From Lolium rigidum (Eukaryota > Streptophyta > Magnoliopsida > Poales > Poaceae): 64,000 bases of DNA. The stretch lies in the NCBI RefSeq assembly GCF_022539505.1, contig NC_061512.1, positions 249,256,510 to 249,320,509 on the forward strand, in the 5' to 3' direction. Positions 42,624 through 54,458 of this stretch are shown piece by piece (position 1 is the stretch's first letter; every line of letters starts with the position of its first letter). The translations under genes were made by a program, and so were the position numbers. The notes beneath the pieces were generated by a model. That model did not search any database, had not been told where the DNA came from, and saw nothing but the letters and a program-made list of their open reading frames with translations.

Positions 42624-43640
42624 GTTAAGCCACTTCCTCCATCCATGAATACCTTGCTCATGTTGTACCCCCCGATTTGCGCCTCAAGGACAAGGGCTGC
42701 ATGACCTGGTCTAGGGACGGCCTTTGGGTGGTCTGTCCTGTCGAAGGAGATGCTTTGCTCCGACCAGTCGATGAATTCGGGTGTGTCAACCATGGCAACT
42801 TCCGCATACTTCACCTCTCGCGAGAATTTCTTGATTTCCCTCTTTGAAAAGCTGGTTTTATGGATCATGTTGACCTGCCCACATGGCTCTGGGAACGCTT
42901 CGGCTGGTACATACTTGTCTCTTTCCATTGGTTCATATGGCTCTGGTACATATGGTTCTGGCGGATAGCTGTAAGACCCCGTTCTCTTCTCCATTATGTG
43001 AACTCTTGATAAGGCTTCGGCTCTAAGATCGTCACAGAACCGTCGAATCTCCAGAAAATGTCGGCAGTTCCTTAGCAGATGGCTGGATTTCTCTCGACCA
43101 TCCTTCGGATCAATGTAGGAGTGAAGGTAGCATGGTGCCTCGAGTTGCTCCGTAGCCGATAGATACGGTGAACGGGCGCGGCCATGGATCGGTCGCATGT
43201 CCTCCTGCCCTCGTTCGGACTGGCGAGGGTGAGATGTTGTTCGTTCTTCCTCTCCACGGTGCGAGTCCCTTCGTCTTTTCTTTCGCCCTGTCGCGACGTC
43301 GAAACTTCCTCGGCTGCCTCCTTGCACGCTTCCGGGCGGGATTTCCGAAGTTGCTGCCAGCGCGTCGCCTGTCGAAACTGAGGTCCTCGAACCAGATGTA
43401 CCTATCCTAGGGAGGCGAAGGAAGCCTCCGGAGTCGATGATGAAGTGAACGCCTCCAAAAGTGGTGGTCATACCGTCGTGCGATTCTGCAGGAATCGAGT
43501 GCGGCGGCTCAAGATGTGGTACGAACTCGAAGGATCCGCAGCGGATCGGGTCTCTTGGATCTGGTGGTGTTGGTGACTCGAGTACGAACACTGCAGATGT
43601 GACTGGTATTGCCGATGTCCTGCCTTGTGCCGACAGGTTT
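42602..43640 (-). pseudogene. Gypsy-2 gag remnant fused to protease start, capsid missing
   Basis: After the PBS the minus frame encodes a Pro/Ser-rich N-terminal part, a basic GRKKRRRDSHRGEEERTTSH stretch, and the nucleocapsid-like CYLHSYIDPKDGREK...LRNCRHF. A linker follows, then VFMDGGSG, the protease active site. The capsid blocks seen in Gypsy-1 (KPEDWL, SARTWLNNL) are absent between the N-terminal and nucleocapsid parts. An in-frame internal deletion near 43200-43400 is the likely cause. The true start codon is uncertain because the frame is open into the LTR. Confidence 0.75.
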
Positions 43641-43658
43641 CCCACAGACTGCGCCAAT
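43641..43658 (-). other. Gypsy-2 primer binding site
   Basis: On the minus strand the LTR end is followed by ATTGGCGCAGTCTGTGGGAA. This matches the TTGGCGCCGTCTGTGGGAA-type PBS of grass Tat elements with one change. I do not assign the tRNA. Confidence 0.75.
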
Positions 43659-44197
43659 TGTTGAGGGTGATCCTCGCCAATGCCCTCCGATAGGGGCTTA
43701 GGGTTGATGGAATCCTGCAAGCTGACACGAGACATCGGTTCACAGACAAGCGGGGAGAATTTACCCAGGTTCGGGGCCCTCGATGAGGTAAAATCCTTAC
43801 GTCCTGCCTGTCTGTCCTTGATTATGATGATAATAGGTTACAATGGGGTGCCGAATAGTTCGGCTGAGATCTCGTCTAGATTCTAAGCTTTACGGTGACC
43901 TAGTTCTAAGCTTCTGGTGGCTAAGATTGCTAAGATTGATTGTGTCCCTCGGCAGCCCCTCTCCTGGCCTTTATATAGGAGGCCAGGTCTCAAGAGGTCC
44001 AACCGAGTACGACTAGGTTTACAGTAGTTTTAGATCTAATCTTTCCTTGTTCGACTGCTTCTTCGTCTTGCTTGTTAAGGAATCTACTGGTGCACCGTCC
44101 GGATGGGCCGCCTTTCCTCCAAGTGCCTTCATGGGCCTCCAACTAGGAAATATAGGATAGGGCAACGTCGGTTACCCGAAGGGTAGTGCCCACGTCA
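43659..44197 (-). repeat. Gypsy-2 5' LTR
   Basis: TGTTGAGGGTGATCC to CCCACGTCA in plus orientation. The same TATA-in-stem arrangement occurs at about 43970-43994. The TSD GAGGT follows at 44198-44202. Confidence 0.94.
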
Positions 44198-44202
44198 GAG
44201 GT

Positions 44203-45316
44203 TGAACTAGGTATAGAGATACCGATGATCAAACCTCGTATAAGTAAAGTGTCACGAAACAAAGGGAATCGGTATCGTATGTTAATGGTTCATTCGATCA
44301 CATTGTTCGTCTTTGAATATGTAGGAGTCATTACGGATCTCTAGGTCCCGCTAATGATTATTGATCGGAGAGGAGTCTCGGTCATGTCTGCACATTCTCG
44401 AACCGTAGGGTGACACACTTAAGGTTTCGATGTTGCTAGAGGTAGTTTCGAAATTAAAAAAATAGTTTTGGAGAGTAAGGGAATTGTTCTAGGAAGATGA
44501 TTAATGCTTTATTAATTAATTGAATTAGTAAATATTAATATTAGTTTATTTAGTAGAAATAAATGTGGGACTAAAAATAGTCCCACCTAAGTAGCTCATG
44601 TAGACAAATTATCCAATAAAAAGGCAAAGGAAGAAAAAAAGGGGAGGCGGCCGGTTGGCCAGCACTCACGCCGATCAAGCCAGACTTGGTCAGTCAAGTA
44701 TGCAAAGGGCGCTAGTATATGGGCTGACCAGGACGTACGAAAAGAAAAGGTAAAAATCGTTTTGGCTTGTGGCCGATTGATTAGATCAATTTGACTTGGC
44801 GTGATTTGCAAGATGACCATCCACCGCCTTGGGCACATATAAATAGAGATGCCCAGGTCACTTTCGACCAGATTGCCTCTCTCCTCCGTTTTGTCTCCTT
44901 TTGCCTAGTTTCTTCCATCCAATGCGTATAGGCGAAGCCATGTTCGTGCAAACTCTTCACCACCACCACGCTGTCGTGCTGCTAGACTAGATCTCATCTA
45001 CCACATCTCCCCGCTTGCTAGAACAAGGAGGATGTGTCTTCATCGAGCTGTACGTGTGACCGAGTATGAAGGTGCTACCCGATTGCAGCGCCGGAGGGGT
45101 CGTTATTGCGATCTTGAGATCGGCAAGTGTACGACTACATCACCCACGAGATCCGATCTCGTTTCCACTTAGCGATCTACAAAGGTACGTGGATCCGATC
45201 TTTCTCATTGCTTAGATCTAGTAGATTAGATCTTGACGGTTTTTCCTAGATTGGATCTTGGTTTTATTCGTTCTTGCGGTAGAAATTTTTTTGTTTTCCA
45301 TGCAACGAACCCAACA
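44203..45316 (+). repeat. BARE-type Copia 3' LTR, second part
   Basis: Continues the LTR from 32894 after Gypsy-2. It has the ATAGAGATACCGATGATCAA block, an AT-rich stretch (44440-44590), the TATAAATA box at 44839-44846 and ends CGAACCCAACA at 45316, giving TGTTGG...CCAACA termini. The full LTR is about 1.74 kb, as expected for this family. Confidence 0.93.
44831..44854 (+). promoter_or_regulatory. BARE-type LTR TATA box within an inverted repeat
   Basis: TATAAATA (44839-44846) lies between GGGCA and TGCCC arms. Transcription would start about 30 bp downstream. Confidence 0.7.
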
Positions 45317-47823
45317 TAAGAGAACTCCGAAGCCATGGGAAAGGAGAGGAGCACCGCAACCGCCAGCGCTACTGCAAGCGCCACTGGCTCAAAGGCCACT
45401 TCAGCCGTGCAACAGAAACCGCACCGAGAGCTGCTTACGCCGCCGCCAGAGATGCTCAATGCGATTGGACAGCATCCACCATCACCAAGCGTGATCAAAA
45501 GCAAATGCGAAGTCTGGCCTGATTTCCAATGACGAAGGAGATGTTCGCTTGCCAGGTTCAGACTCTCGTCCTCATCCCCCCGCCGATTTACTGTTATGTT
45601 TGTTGCTTTCCTGTACCGAGGATTGTCTCTCCGAGCACACAAATTTCTTTGGTGCCTTCTATTTTTATACGGCATCCAGCTCTGGCTGCTGACGCTGAAT
45701 TCCATCCTCCACCTTGTGATTTTTATCACTACATGTGAATTTTTTCTTGGTATCGATCCCCACTAGGGCCTGTGGAAGAAAATCTTCTTTGTCAAGCACT
45801 ACAATGGCAACAGCGGACCTTACATCACCGGTGGGGTGGGCTTTGTTGTTCGAAATGAACTTAATTATTTTAACTTTCCGATGAAAGAATCTGTCCAAGG
45901 TTGGAGGCCGAAGTGGTTTTATCTTAGGGATCAACCAGTACCAGGACACAACACTGGCATGCCGAAGTTTGTCGATGTCCTAGAAGCGTTGCCGAAGAAG
46001 TCATGGTGAAATATTTTAACTGCCGAAGAAATGGTATTAGCCGACAGTTTGTATGAAAAGATCTTAGAAGTGAAGGATGCCTATGGTCGAACAATGATCT
46101 GCACTGAGGTTGTCGCTGTGTTTTTGAAGCGCCGCATTCAGCCAATAATGTCTAGAGTCCATTAGATGTCGTTATATTCTGGTTCCAAGGACGAGACCCG
46201 AATTAATGTCGTAGAATTATAGGATAAAGAACTCTTGGACAAAGTCAGATGCTTGACCTATTTTAGTCAAGGGGATTATATTCCCTTAGCGGTCCCCCAA
46301 GATCCGTATGAACTTACTCATCTTCCAGCTGAGGTAAACCTGACGTTCCATACTCGATATGATACCTGTATCTAATAATTTTGTTTTGATCTGTTGAATC
46401 GGTGTTTTCCTTAACAACTCCCCGTGATTGCAAGGTATTACCCTTCTGCATCCGAAACTGGGGAAGAACCCAAAGATGACGAGTCCGTCGGCAATGTGGA
46501 AGCCCGCGTCAAAGTAGTCGAGGAGAGTGAGGCCACTGAAAATGAAGAAGAAGAAAACAACCCTATCGACCCCGAAGCCCCTTATGCTGAATGCTAAAAA
46601 AACCTTGATGACGAATTAATCGATATGGCGGAGTCGAGTCCCGATGACCAATACGACAAAGATGCTGATCGTGTTGTCTTTGTTGGTGCAGCTCCCGAGG
46701 GGTCCACTGTTCAGCCACCGAAGAGGCCATCGGGCGGCTTTGCCGATGAGGATGAGCTGCTCTTTGAATCATAAGTGTTTTCACCCAGTTTTTTTTAAAT
46801 TCGACTGATATCCTTTTATCCATTCTGACGTAGCCGAATATGTTCATACATTGATGAAGGAGAAATAGAGCCTCCTCCTCTGAAGAAGGCAAAAACCAGC
46901 TCCAGCAAGAAGACAATAGCCGTATTCGAAGAGCCACCTTTTTCGAATGGAGCATCAGTTGTTCCTTCTCCATCGAAGGGAAAAGGAATCCCCTCGACAA
47001 CTGCTTCTTTGTCTTCAGCTCCTGAAGGGCACGTAAGTGCCATAGCATTTCTTACTTCTTTTGATGATGGTTCTTCCCCCACCAGCCCCGAGCCTATATT
47101 CAACAGCTGGCAGTCGTATATCAGCTCAAGGATAGCTTTATATATAAAACGGTTTTGTCTTCTGTTTTGTCATAGCCCATCCTAGCCACTGTAGCGATAG
47201 TGAAGGATTTCGCCTCCCGATTCATCCAGCTCGAATCCGAGAATGCTCAACTTCAAAGAGCCGCCCAATCGTCATCTGATCAGCTTGACCAAGCAGTCAA
47301 GTTGGTAGCCATTGCTCGGCAAGAGGCCGATAAATTGAAGAAAGAGCTGAGCCAGCTGAAAACGAAGCTGAAGGAGGAGGGAGAAGGAGAAGGTGGAGGC
47401 CCATGCTCAAGTGAAGAAAAAGGAGGACAATCTCCACAACTCCATCGAGGCCCTACTGGGTAAATTACTGTAACAACTTCAACCTTCCTTTCCTTTTGAA
47501 CTATATTAATTTCTTGTGCTTACCTTAATTTTTACAGGAGCAGCCGATATACCTGCAAATATCGTACGCAAGCCCCCGGTCGAATCCGCAGCCGATGCTA
47601 TCTCCTTCGCTGTCAACACCAGCGAGCTCGTTCAAGTTCTTCTAAATAAGAACAAGGTGGCCTTGTCAAGGCTCTTCGCCCTGATCTTTCCGAAGTTATA
47701 TTAGAACAAGACTCTAGGACAGTTGACGGACGCATTCTCTGTTGATACTGATGGCACCATCAAGGTATTCAAACACACCTCGCGTACCTATGGAGCACTT
47801 CTTGCATTCCAACTCTTGATGGT
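45317..47823 (+). pseudogene. Gypsy-3: decayed antisense gene of a third Tat element
   Basis: Colinear with the Gypsy-2 antisense gene: ATG at 45335 (MGKERSTAT), then a region equivalent to LTPNSILHL and GLWKKIFFVKHYNGN, a NVEARVKVVEES-type acidic part (46480-46600), a PPPLKKAKTSSSKK part near 46870, the coiled-coil exon (47176-47460) and the last exon from 47539. Frameshifts and stops are frequent, but splice-site positions agree with Gypsy-2. The BARE-type Copia is inserted at its left edge (candidate duplication TAAGA at 45317) and Athila-D at its right. Confidence 0.75.
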
Positions 47824-48844
47824 TGATACGCTGCAAACGTATCTATAATTTTTTATGCTCCATGCTTGTTTTACACTAATTGCTATATGTTTCGTTTACA
47901 CTTCGTGGCACTTTTATACATTTTTCGGAACTAACCTATTGACAAGATGCCACAGTGCCAGTTCCTTGTTTTCTGCTATTCTGTATTTCATAAAAGTTGT
48001 ACAGGAAATATTCTCGGAATTGGACAAAACAAAAGCCGAAGTTCCTATTTTGTTGAAACGAAGACGGAGTCCAGAGGGCAGACGAAGGAGGGCCAGGAGG
48101 CGGCCAGACCAGGAAACCTATAAGAAGCCTCCCGACGCGTGAACCCTAAATCAATCAGCCTCCACCCACGAAAAAGTTCCGTAGCTCCGCCGTCGTTGCA
48201 GACAAGTTTCGGGGGACAGACGTCTCTGTTCCGGCACCCTGCCGGGACGGGGAATTGCCCCCGAAGCCATCTCCATTGACTCCACCGCCATTACCATCGC
48301 CGTTGCTGACTCCCATGATGAGGAGTGAGTAGTTCTCCCCCGAGGCTGAGGGATTTACCGGTAGCTTTGTGGTCTATCTATCTCTCCATGTATGATCTTT
48401 ATGTGATCATGAGCTTTGTAATCTAGTTGAATAACTAGATGTTATTCTTCAACTATTGTTCTACTCAAGTGGTTTTATTATGTGATCTCCGGGGACACCT
48501 TGTCCAATGGTGTTAAGGTGACAGTGTGCACACCGTGTTTGTTTCTTAAGCTTAATTTACAGAAATACTTATGAATTGTGGTGTCTAGTTAGTACCATCT
48601 TTGTATGATGAAGGTGATAGTGTGGGGCTTCCATAGATTGGGAATGCGAACTTTAAGGAATGCTTATGCAGCTCTACGCAGTGAATTTTTGTTTATTATC
48701 AAACCGGAGAGTGGTTCATAGTAGCATAGTTAAGTGATAATATCTATGTATTCAATTATGGTATCATTGTTGAGAGTGTCCACTAGCGAAAGTATGATCC
48801 CTAGGCCTTGTTTCCAAGCATTGAAACACCGTTTCCAACCAGTC
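47824..48844 (+). mobile_element. Athila-D LTR copy X, first part
   Basis: Starts TGATACGCTGCAAACGTATC within Gypsy-3. It has the TTTCGGAACTAACCTATTGA and AGGAAATATTCTCGGAATTG blocks of Athila LTRs. It stops at CCAACCAGTC (48844), where repeat U2 begins. 48238-48844 is duplicated at 50483-51089. Confidence 0.82.
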
Positions 48845-50482
48845 GTTGACATAACATTTGCGAAGTACCAATCCGCAAATATTACATCCCTCAGAGTAGT
48901 ACAACAGAACATAGCTGGTCCATAACTCATTCACATATTATTACAAACCATATATATACATCATCTCGGAGCTCCTCCTGGGTCCATAGAGGTTTACTCC
49001 TGGGTTCGAGGTGAACCCCACTTAACTTAATATATAGATGTCTTAGCAGGTTTAACATTTGTTCAACTCGAGCAGCTAAGTACTATAGAGTTCGCACTGC
49101 TCGATTACTACTACTACTCCCGTGATCTAAGCTTGTTCTCCTTCGGGAACCTCCCCGGTTCCATAGACAATAAGGTAGTCGACCCCCTCTACTCCTCCAG
49201 AAAGGTCTGGTTCCTCGTAGCAGATCCCATCTGCTCCGTCTTGTCCGTGGTTGGCCTCCTCAAGGTGGTTCAGACAATCTAAGAAGGGGATTATAAGAGG
49301 TACGAGTACGAGCGTACTCAACAAGTTCATAATCGGAAAGATGTGTTTAATGCACTAGCTACGGCACTAGACCAGAAAGTCTAATACCAATGCATTTTTT
49401 TATAACCATTTCTTCAAAAGGTTGCTTTTATTCAGAAGAACTATGTCCGTCATCCTTCACCGATTTACTAGAACTTCATGGAGTTCCTTTCCGGCAGCGT
49501 TCGCATTTCCATATCCCGGAACAGAGAGTGATAGGTCACGGTTTGTTACACTCTGCAGAGGTGTGTTGCTTTACCCATACGAGATCTTAACCTTGGTGCC
49601 AACCAGGCAGCTTTCCCGTCCACACTTCCTGGGTGTGAGGCCCGGTATAAGGTCCTAGCCAATCATTATATTTCTCCGCGACCACGAACACCCACCCTTT
49701 GTTGCAATTCCGACCTTGGGTCTTCGCCGGCCAGCGTATCCATAGGATACCATCCGACCTCGACTACTATCAGGTTTCCTGACCCGATACCTTAGGGTTT
49801 GGTCCCCCCTTCCCGGTGCTTTGTTATTTCATGTCGGAGTTGGCTAATAAGAACAATTTAGGAATACTCCTTAAGAGTAAAAATACTATCTTGGAATATT
49901 GCCAAGATGTTTTTAAGTCCAAAATAATTTATGGACTTATTTTATCATAAAAAATATGGAGTTTATTTTTAATGATTATTATTAAATTATTATTCTTTGT
50001 ATTTAATTATGGCTCAACTTTATTTGTCTCAAAAATTCCATCTCTTATTTTATTATGATAGATATTTTAATTTTAAGTGGTTTGCATATTTTTATTTATT
50101 TTTTAGAGTTATTTATGATTTATTAAATTATGTCAAAGTTACTGGTTTTTTAAAAGAATTGTGAACGGACCTTTTTGCCCCTGGGCCCACTTCTCGGTGC
50201 AAACCAATGGGTTAGGTCGAACTGGCCCACCTAGTCCAGCTCGGTCGGCCTCACTCTCTCCCCCCCTCTCGCACGACTGGAACCCTAACCCTAATTCTAG
50301 CGTTATGGTCGTTGCCGGCGATGCACGTCGGCAGACGCTCCAGGTCTCCCTGGGACTACTTGGTGGCCTACTGGTGGTGTGCTGGGTACGGTGGCGCTCG
50401 ACGTGGCCTGGCCTGGTTGCGGCTTGGCGCTTCCGTGGCCTGGTCTGTGCCACCGCGTCCGCCATGGCTGTGTCGACAGGCT
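48845..50482 (-). repeat. Repeat U2 (unclassified; second copy of U)
   Basis: The minus strand aligns with the right part of U1 in several blocks: the GC-rich end with GGGCC motifs (50160-50450), an AT-rich stretch (49850-50150), the central part (49380-49800), the hairpin-acceptor-exon (49127-49319), and the end TACTCTGAGGGATGTAATATTT. Telomere-like CCCTAACCCTAA near 50285 is only two units. No known domain was found. Confidence 0.6.
49127..49319 (-). CDS. Conserved hairpin, splice acceptor and acidic exon in U2
   Basis: On the minus strand a perfect hairpin GAGTACG-CT-CGTACTC (49319-49304) precedes a C/T-rich tract and TTCTTAG, then a frame from about 49276 to TAG at 49129-49127. It contains CYEEPDLSGGVEGVDYLIVYG and ends EVPEGEQA. 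Exon phase, the first Cys and the stop position agree with U1. Function unknown. Confidence 0.55.
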
Positions 50483-51371
50483 CCTGCCGGGATGGGGAAT
50501 TACCCTCGAAGCCATCTCCATCGACTCCACCACCATCTCCATCGTCGTTGCTGACTCCCATGATGAGGAGTGAGTAGTTCTCCCCCGAGGCTGAGGGCTT
50601 TACCGGTAGCTATGTGGTCTATCTATCTCTCCATATATGATCTTTATGTGATCATGAGCTTTGTAATCTAGTTGAACAATTAGATGTTATTCTTCAACTA
50701 TTGTGCTACTCAAGTGGTTTTATTATGTGATCTCCGGGGACACCTTATCCAATGGTGTGAAGGTGACAGTGTGCACACCGTGTTTGTTTCTTAAGCTTAA
50801 TTTACAGAAATACTTATGAATTGTGGTGAGTAGTTAGTACCATCTTTGTATGCTCAAGGTGATAGTGTGGGGCGTCCATAGATTGAGAATGCGAACTTTA
50901 AGGAATGCTTATGCAGCCCTACGCAGTGAATTTGTGTTTGTTATCAAACCGGAGAGTGGTTCAGAGTAGTGTAGTGAAGAGATAATATCTACGTATTCAA
51001 TTATCGTATCATTGTTGAGAGTGTCCACTAGTGAAAGTATGATCCATAGGCCTTGTTTCCAAGCATTGAAACACCGTTTACAACCAGTCCTGGTACATTT
51101 TTGCCTTCTGCCATTTTTATTTCAGATTGCTATTACCACTTACAATCATCCATATTACTTGTATTTCATTATCTCTTTGCTGAACTAGTGCACCTATACA
51201 CCTGACAAGTGTATTGGGTGTGTTGGGGACACAAGAGACTTCTTGTATCGTACTTGCAGGGTTGCTTGAGAGGGAAATCTTTGACCTCTACCTCCCTGAG
51301 TTCGATAAACCTTGGGTGATCCATTTAAGGGAAACTTGTTGTTGTTCTACAAACCTCTGCACTTGGAGGCT
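50483..51371 (+). mobile_element. Athila-D LTR copy Y
   Basis: It begins abruptly at CCTGCCGGGATGGGG, within the LTR, repeats the last 607 bp of copy X at about 96% by eye, then continues through the remaining LTR (CACCTATACACCTGACAAGT, TTCTACAAACCTCTGCACTT). It is interrupted by the solo LTR after GGAGGCT and ends at GCGTAGACATCA (52812). Confidence 0.8.
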
Positions 51372-52768
51372 TGATGACCCACAAGTATAGGGGATCACAA
51401 CAGTCTTCGAGGGAAGTAAAACCCAATTTATTGATTCGACACAAGGGGAGCCAAAGAATATTTGTAAGCCTTAACAGCAGAGTTGTCAATTCAGCTGCAC
51501 CTGGAAACAGACTTGCTCGCAAGAGTTTATCAGTAGCAATAGTTTTATAGCAGTAGGAGTAGTGAAATAACAGCAGCAGTGTAACAAAGATAGCAGTAGT
51601 GATTATAGTAAACAGCAGGATTAAAAATATTGTAGCCACAGGGATGGATGAACGGGCGTTGCATGGATGAGAGAATTCATGTAACAATCAAGGTAGGGCA
51701 TTTGCAAATAATAATAAAATGGTATCCAAGTACTAATCAATCCATAGGCATGTGTTCCGTATATAGTCGTACGTGCTCGCAATGAGAAACTTGCACAACA
51801 TCTTTTGTCCTACCAGCCGGTGGCAGCCGAGCCTCTAGGGAAACTATCGGAAATTAAGGTACTCCTTTTAATAGAGTACCGGAGCAAAGCATTAACACTC
51901 CATGAACACATGTGATCCTCACATCACCGCCTTCCCCTCCGGTTGTCCCAATTTCGTCACTTTGGGGCCTCGGGTTCCGGACAAGCAATATGTGTATACA
52001 ACTTGCGGGGTAAGATCATAAAACAATGAATATCTTCATGAATCAATAACATGTTCAGATCTGAGATCATGGCACTCGGGCCCTAGTGACAAGCATTAAG
52101 AATAACAAGTTGCAACAATATCATAAAAGTACCAACTACGGATACTAGGCACTATGCCCTAACAATCTTATGACTATTACATGATCAATCTCATCCAATC
52201 GCTACCATCCCCTTCAGCCTACAGCGGGGGAATTACTCACACATGGATGGGGGAGTCATGGATGGTCGATGGAGAGGCGTCGGTGGCGATGGCGGCGATG
52301 ATCCCCTCCAATTCCCCGTCCCGGCGGAGTGCCAGAACGAAGTTTCTGGTCCCGAGATGGAGTTTCGTGATGGCGGCGGAGTTCTGGGCGTCTTCTGGAA
52401 ATATGGTCGAACCCCCTGGCGTTTTTAGGCCGAAAGGGTTTTGTAGTCCGAAGGAGAGCGTCGGGGGGCCGCCGAGGCGCCCTCACCATAGGGCGGCGCC
52501 CCCCTCCAGGCCGCGCCGGCCTGTGGTGTGGGGGCCATGGGCCCCCCTGGCTTGCCCTTTTGGCCTCGTATCTTCACGGTGAAAATAGGCCCATTGCGAT
52601 TATTTCCGGGGATTTTCCTGAAAGTTGAGTTTCTGCACAAAAACAAGACACCAGTGCAATTCTGCTGAAAACTGTGTTAGTCCGTGTTAGTTATATCCAA
52701 AATACACAAATTAGAGGCAAAACAATAGCAAAAGTGTTCGGGAAAGTAGATACGTTTTGGACGTATCA
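51372..52768 (-). mobile_element. Solo LTR, Gypsy type, minus strand
   Basis: 1397 bp. On the minus strand it starts TGATACGTCCAAAACGTATC at 52768 and ends GGGTCATCA at 51372. It is flanked by AGGCT (51367-51371) and AGGCC (52769-52773), a 5-bp duplication with one change. There is no internal region, so LTR-LTR recombination removed the element body. Outside it the Athila-D LTR reads through. Confidence 0.88.
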
Positions 52769-53020
52769 AGGCCCAACACTATCTAGAAGAATAGAAGCGT
52801 GCGTAGACATCAAGGAATCCTCCAAAGTTTTTTCTATTGTTTCTGGCAATAATCCAGGGTATGTGGAGAAGCTCCCTTTCAAGCCTCTCCCTCCTATAAA
52901 GAGGAGAAGAAGAAGAGGAGGAGGAGGAGGAGTAAAAGGAGAGAGGAAACAATATTTTCCCCTAAACATGTTGCTCCTATTATAATTTTTGTTGATGAGT
53001 CTAAACTCGATGATGAGCCT

Positions 53021-53755
53021 ATGCCTGTTACCTACAGTAGTGATCATGATTGTGAAAAGTACACTGCTTTTGATATTAAAAATCTCTTTGGTACCAATTC
53101 TGAAAATGATGATGCTAATAATTGTTGTACTATTAGTACTATCCATGTTCCTTCCAATGATGATATGTTTACAAATGAACACACTTTGGAAGATAACTAT
53201 TATATTGCTTATGATGATAATATACCTCCAATATATGATGATTACAATGATGACTATGATATTTTCAGTCCACCTACTATTCAGGAGAAAGTTAATTATT
53301 ATTACAATATGCCTCCTATATTTGATGATTGTGGTGATGAGAATAAGAATGATAGCTATTTTGTTGAATTTTCTCCCACTACAATTAATAAAAATGACCA
53401 TGCTTATGTGGGGAGTAATAATTATTTTATGCATGCGGCTCATGATAAGAATATTTTATGTGATAGTTATATTGTTAATTTTATTCATGGTGCTACTGGA
53501 AGTTATTATGAGAGAGGGAAACATGGTTTTATGTATCTCAACAATATTAAGTTTCGCCTCTCTATGTTGAAAATTTTGAAGTTGCACTTGTTTTGCTTTC
53601 CAATGCTTGTTGCTTTGTGTTCCATGACTTGTTTCTTTACAAGCTTATTTTTCATAGAAATTGGATTAGACTTAAATTTGTTTTATATTTTCTCCTTGAT
53701 GCTCTCTTTTATTTCAATTCGTATTTCTTATGTGAGTATCTTCTCAAACTACTGA
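53021..53755 (+). CDS. Athila-D hypothetical protein with hydrophobic C-terminus
   Basis: 244 codons, intact, though sense-like sequence continues upstream in the same frame (IIFVDESKLDDEP), so the true start is unknown. The first 160 residues are rich in Asp, Asn and Tyr with repeated IPPIYDDYNDDYD-like and MPPIFDDCGDE pieces. The last 70 are hydrophobic, with two likely membrane segments (FCFPMLVALCSMTCFFTSLFF and a later FYIFSLMLSFISIRISYVS; the first shown is 21 long if counted from LFC, here cut). Position after pol fits an env-like or accessory Athila gene. No fusion-protein hallmark was seen. Confidence 0.5.
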   Translation: MPVTYSSDHDCEKYTAFDIKNLFGTNSENDDANNCCTISTIHVPSNDDMFTNEHTLEDNYYIAYDDNIPPIYDDYNDDYDIFSPPTIQEKVNYYYNMPPIFDDCGDENKNDSYFVEFSPTTINKNDHAYVGSNNYFMHAAHDKNILCDSYIVNFIHGATGSYYERGKHGFMYLNNIKFRLSMLKILKLHLFCFPMLVALCSMTCFFTSLFFIEIGLDLNLFYIFSLMLSFISIRISYVSIFSNY

Positions 53756-53756
53756 G

Positions 53757-53775
53757 CCTAGCTGAAAGGCGTTAA
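53757..53775 (+). other. Conserved 19-nt element after the ORF stop
   Basis: CCTAGCTGAAAGGCGTTAA is identical to 10291-10309 in Athila-A, although the ORFs upstream are unrelated (protease there). Both copies lie within 20 nt of a stop codon. Confidence 0.8.
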
Positions 53776-54387
53776 GGAAAATCATTCTTGGGAGATAATC
53801 CATGTTTTATTTCTGTAATTTTTATTTTGTTGAGTCTTGGAAGTTGTTACCCCTGTAATAACCTCTCTTTATCCATTTTATTTGTTTTTGTGCCAAAAAT
53901 AGCCTCTAATAGGAAGAAAGTAAGATTTGGGGAAGTTGCTGTCCTGAAACTGATTATGTGCTGTCACCATAAAAATTAGTATTCCTATCCATAACGTAAT
54001 TTTGAGCTGCCAATTTTTGAGAATATGACCCAGGATATTATCTAACTTTCGTTAGTTTTGCACTTTTTGATCTGAGCAATAGAGGATTTTCGAAAAAATC
54101 GATATTTACGTGTTGTTCTGTTTTGACAGATTTCTCACACTATTTGCATTTGCCTCTTAATATCTTTCTTTTTGAGTTCTTTTGAGGAACGAGCTTTTTG
54201 AAGAAGTTTCTACAGTAGCTAATATTTTAACAGATATTTGATATATGTTAGAACTAAACCTAGGTGGATTTGTTATTTTGATTGTACTAATGCTGCTAAT
54301 AAGAACTGTGTGAAATTTTGTATGAAGAAAGTTTTCAAGTGTAGGACGAGAAGAATGATGTAATGAGATGAAGTATGGACAAAAGCT

Positions 54388-54458
54388 CAAGCTTGGGGAT
54401 GCCCCTGTCACCCCAAGAAATATCCAAGAGGTACAAGCGTCAAAGCTTGGGGATGCCC
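54388..54458 (+). repeat. Athila-D internal PPT-like modules
   Basis: AAGCTTGGGGATGCCC occurs at about 54389 and 54443. The spacing and following bases (CAAGGCATCCCC after the second) agree with Athila-A 10904-10978. Confidence 0.88.

Larger units (their letters stand above)
32895..44197 (-). mobile_element. Gypsy-2: full-length Tat-lineage Gypsy element
   Basis: An 11.3-kb minus-strand element with LTRs of 542 bp (32895-33436) and 539 bp (43659-44197) and TSD GAGGT. Gag-protease, RT, RNase H, second RNase H and integrase run from 43650 to 38859. Between integrase and the 3' LTR lie 5.4 kb containing an intron-bearing antisense gene on the plus strand (34404 to about 38306). The capsid domain is missing and there are a frameshift and stops, so it is not autonomous, although the RNase H-integrase part is intact. 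Confidence 0.95.

Noticed and set aside
32274..45316. Two separate BARE-type LTRs
   Set aside because: The pieces 32274-32894 and 44203-45316 are consecutive parts of one LTR separated by Gypsy-2, as shown by the GAGGT duplication.
50282..50298. Telomere-like CCCTAACCCTAA
   Set aside because: Only two units and not the plant CCCTAAA repeat; common in promoters and LTRs.
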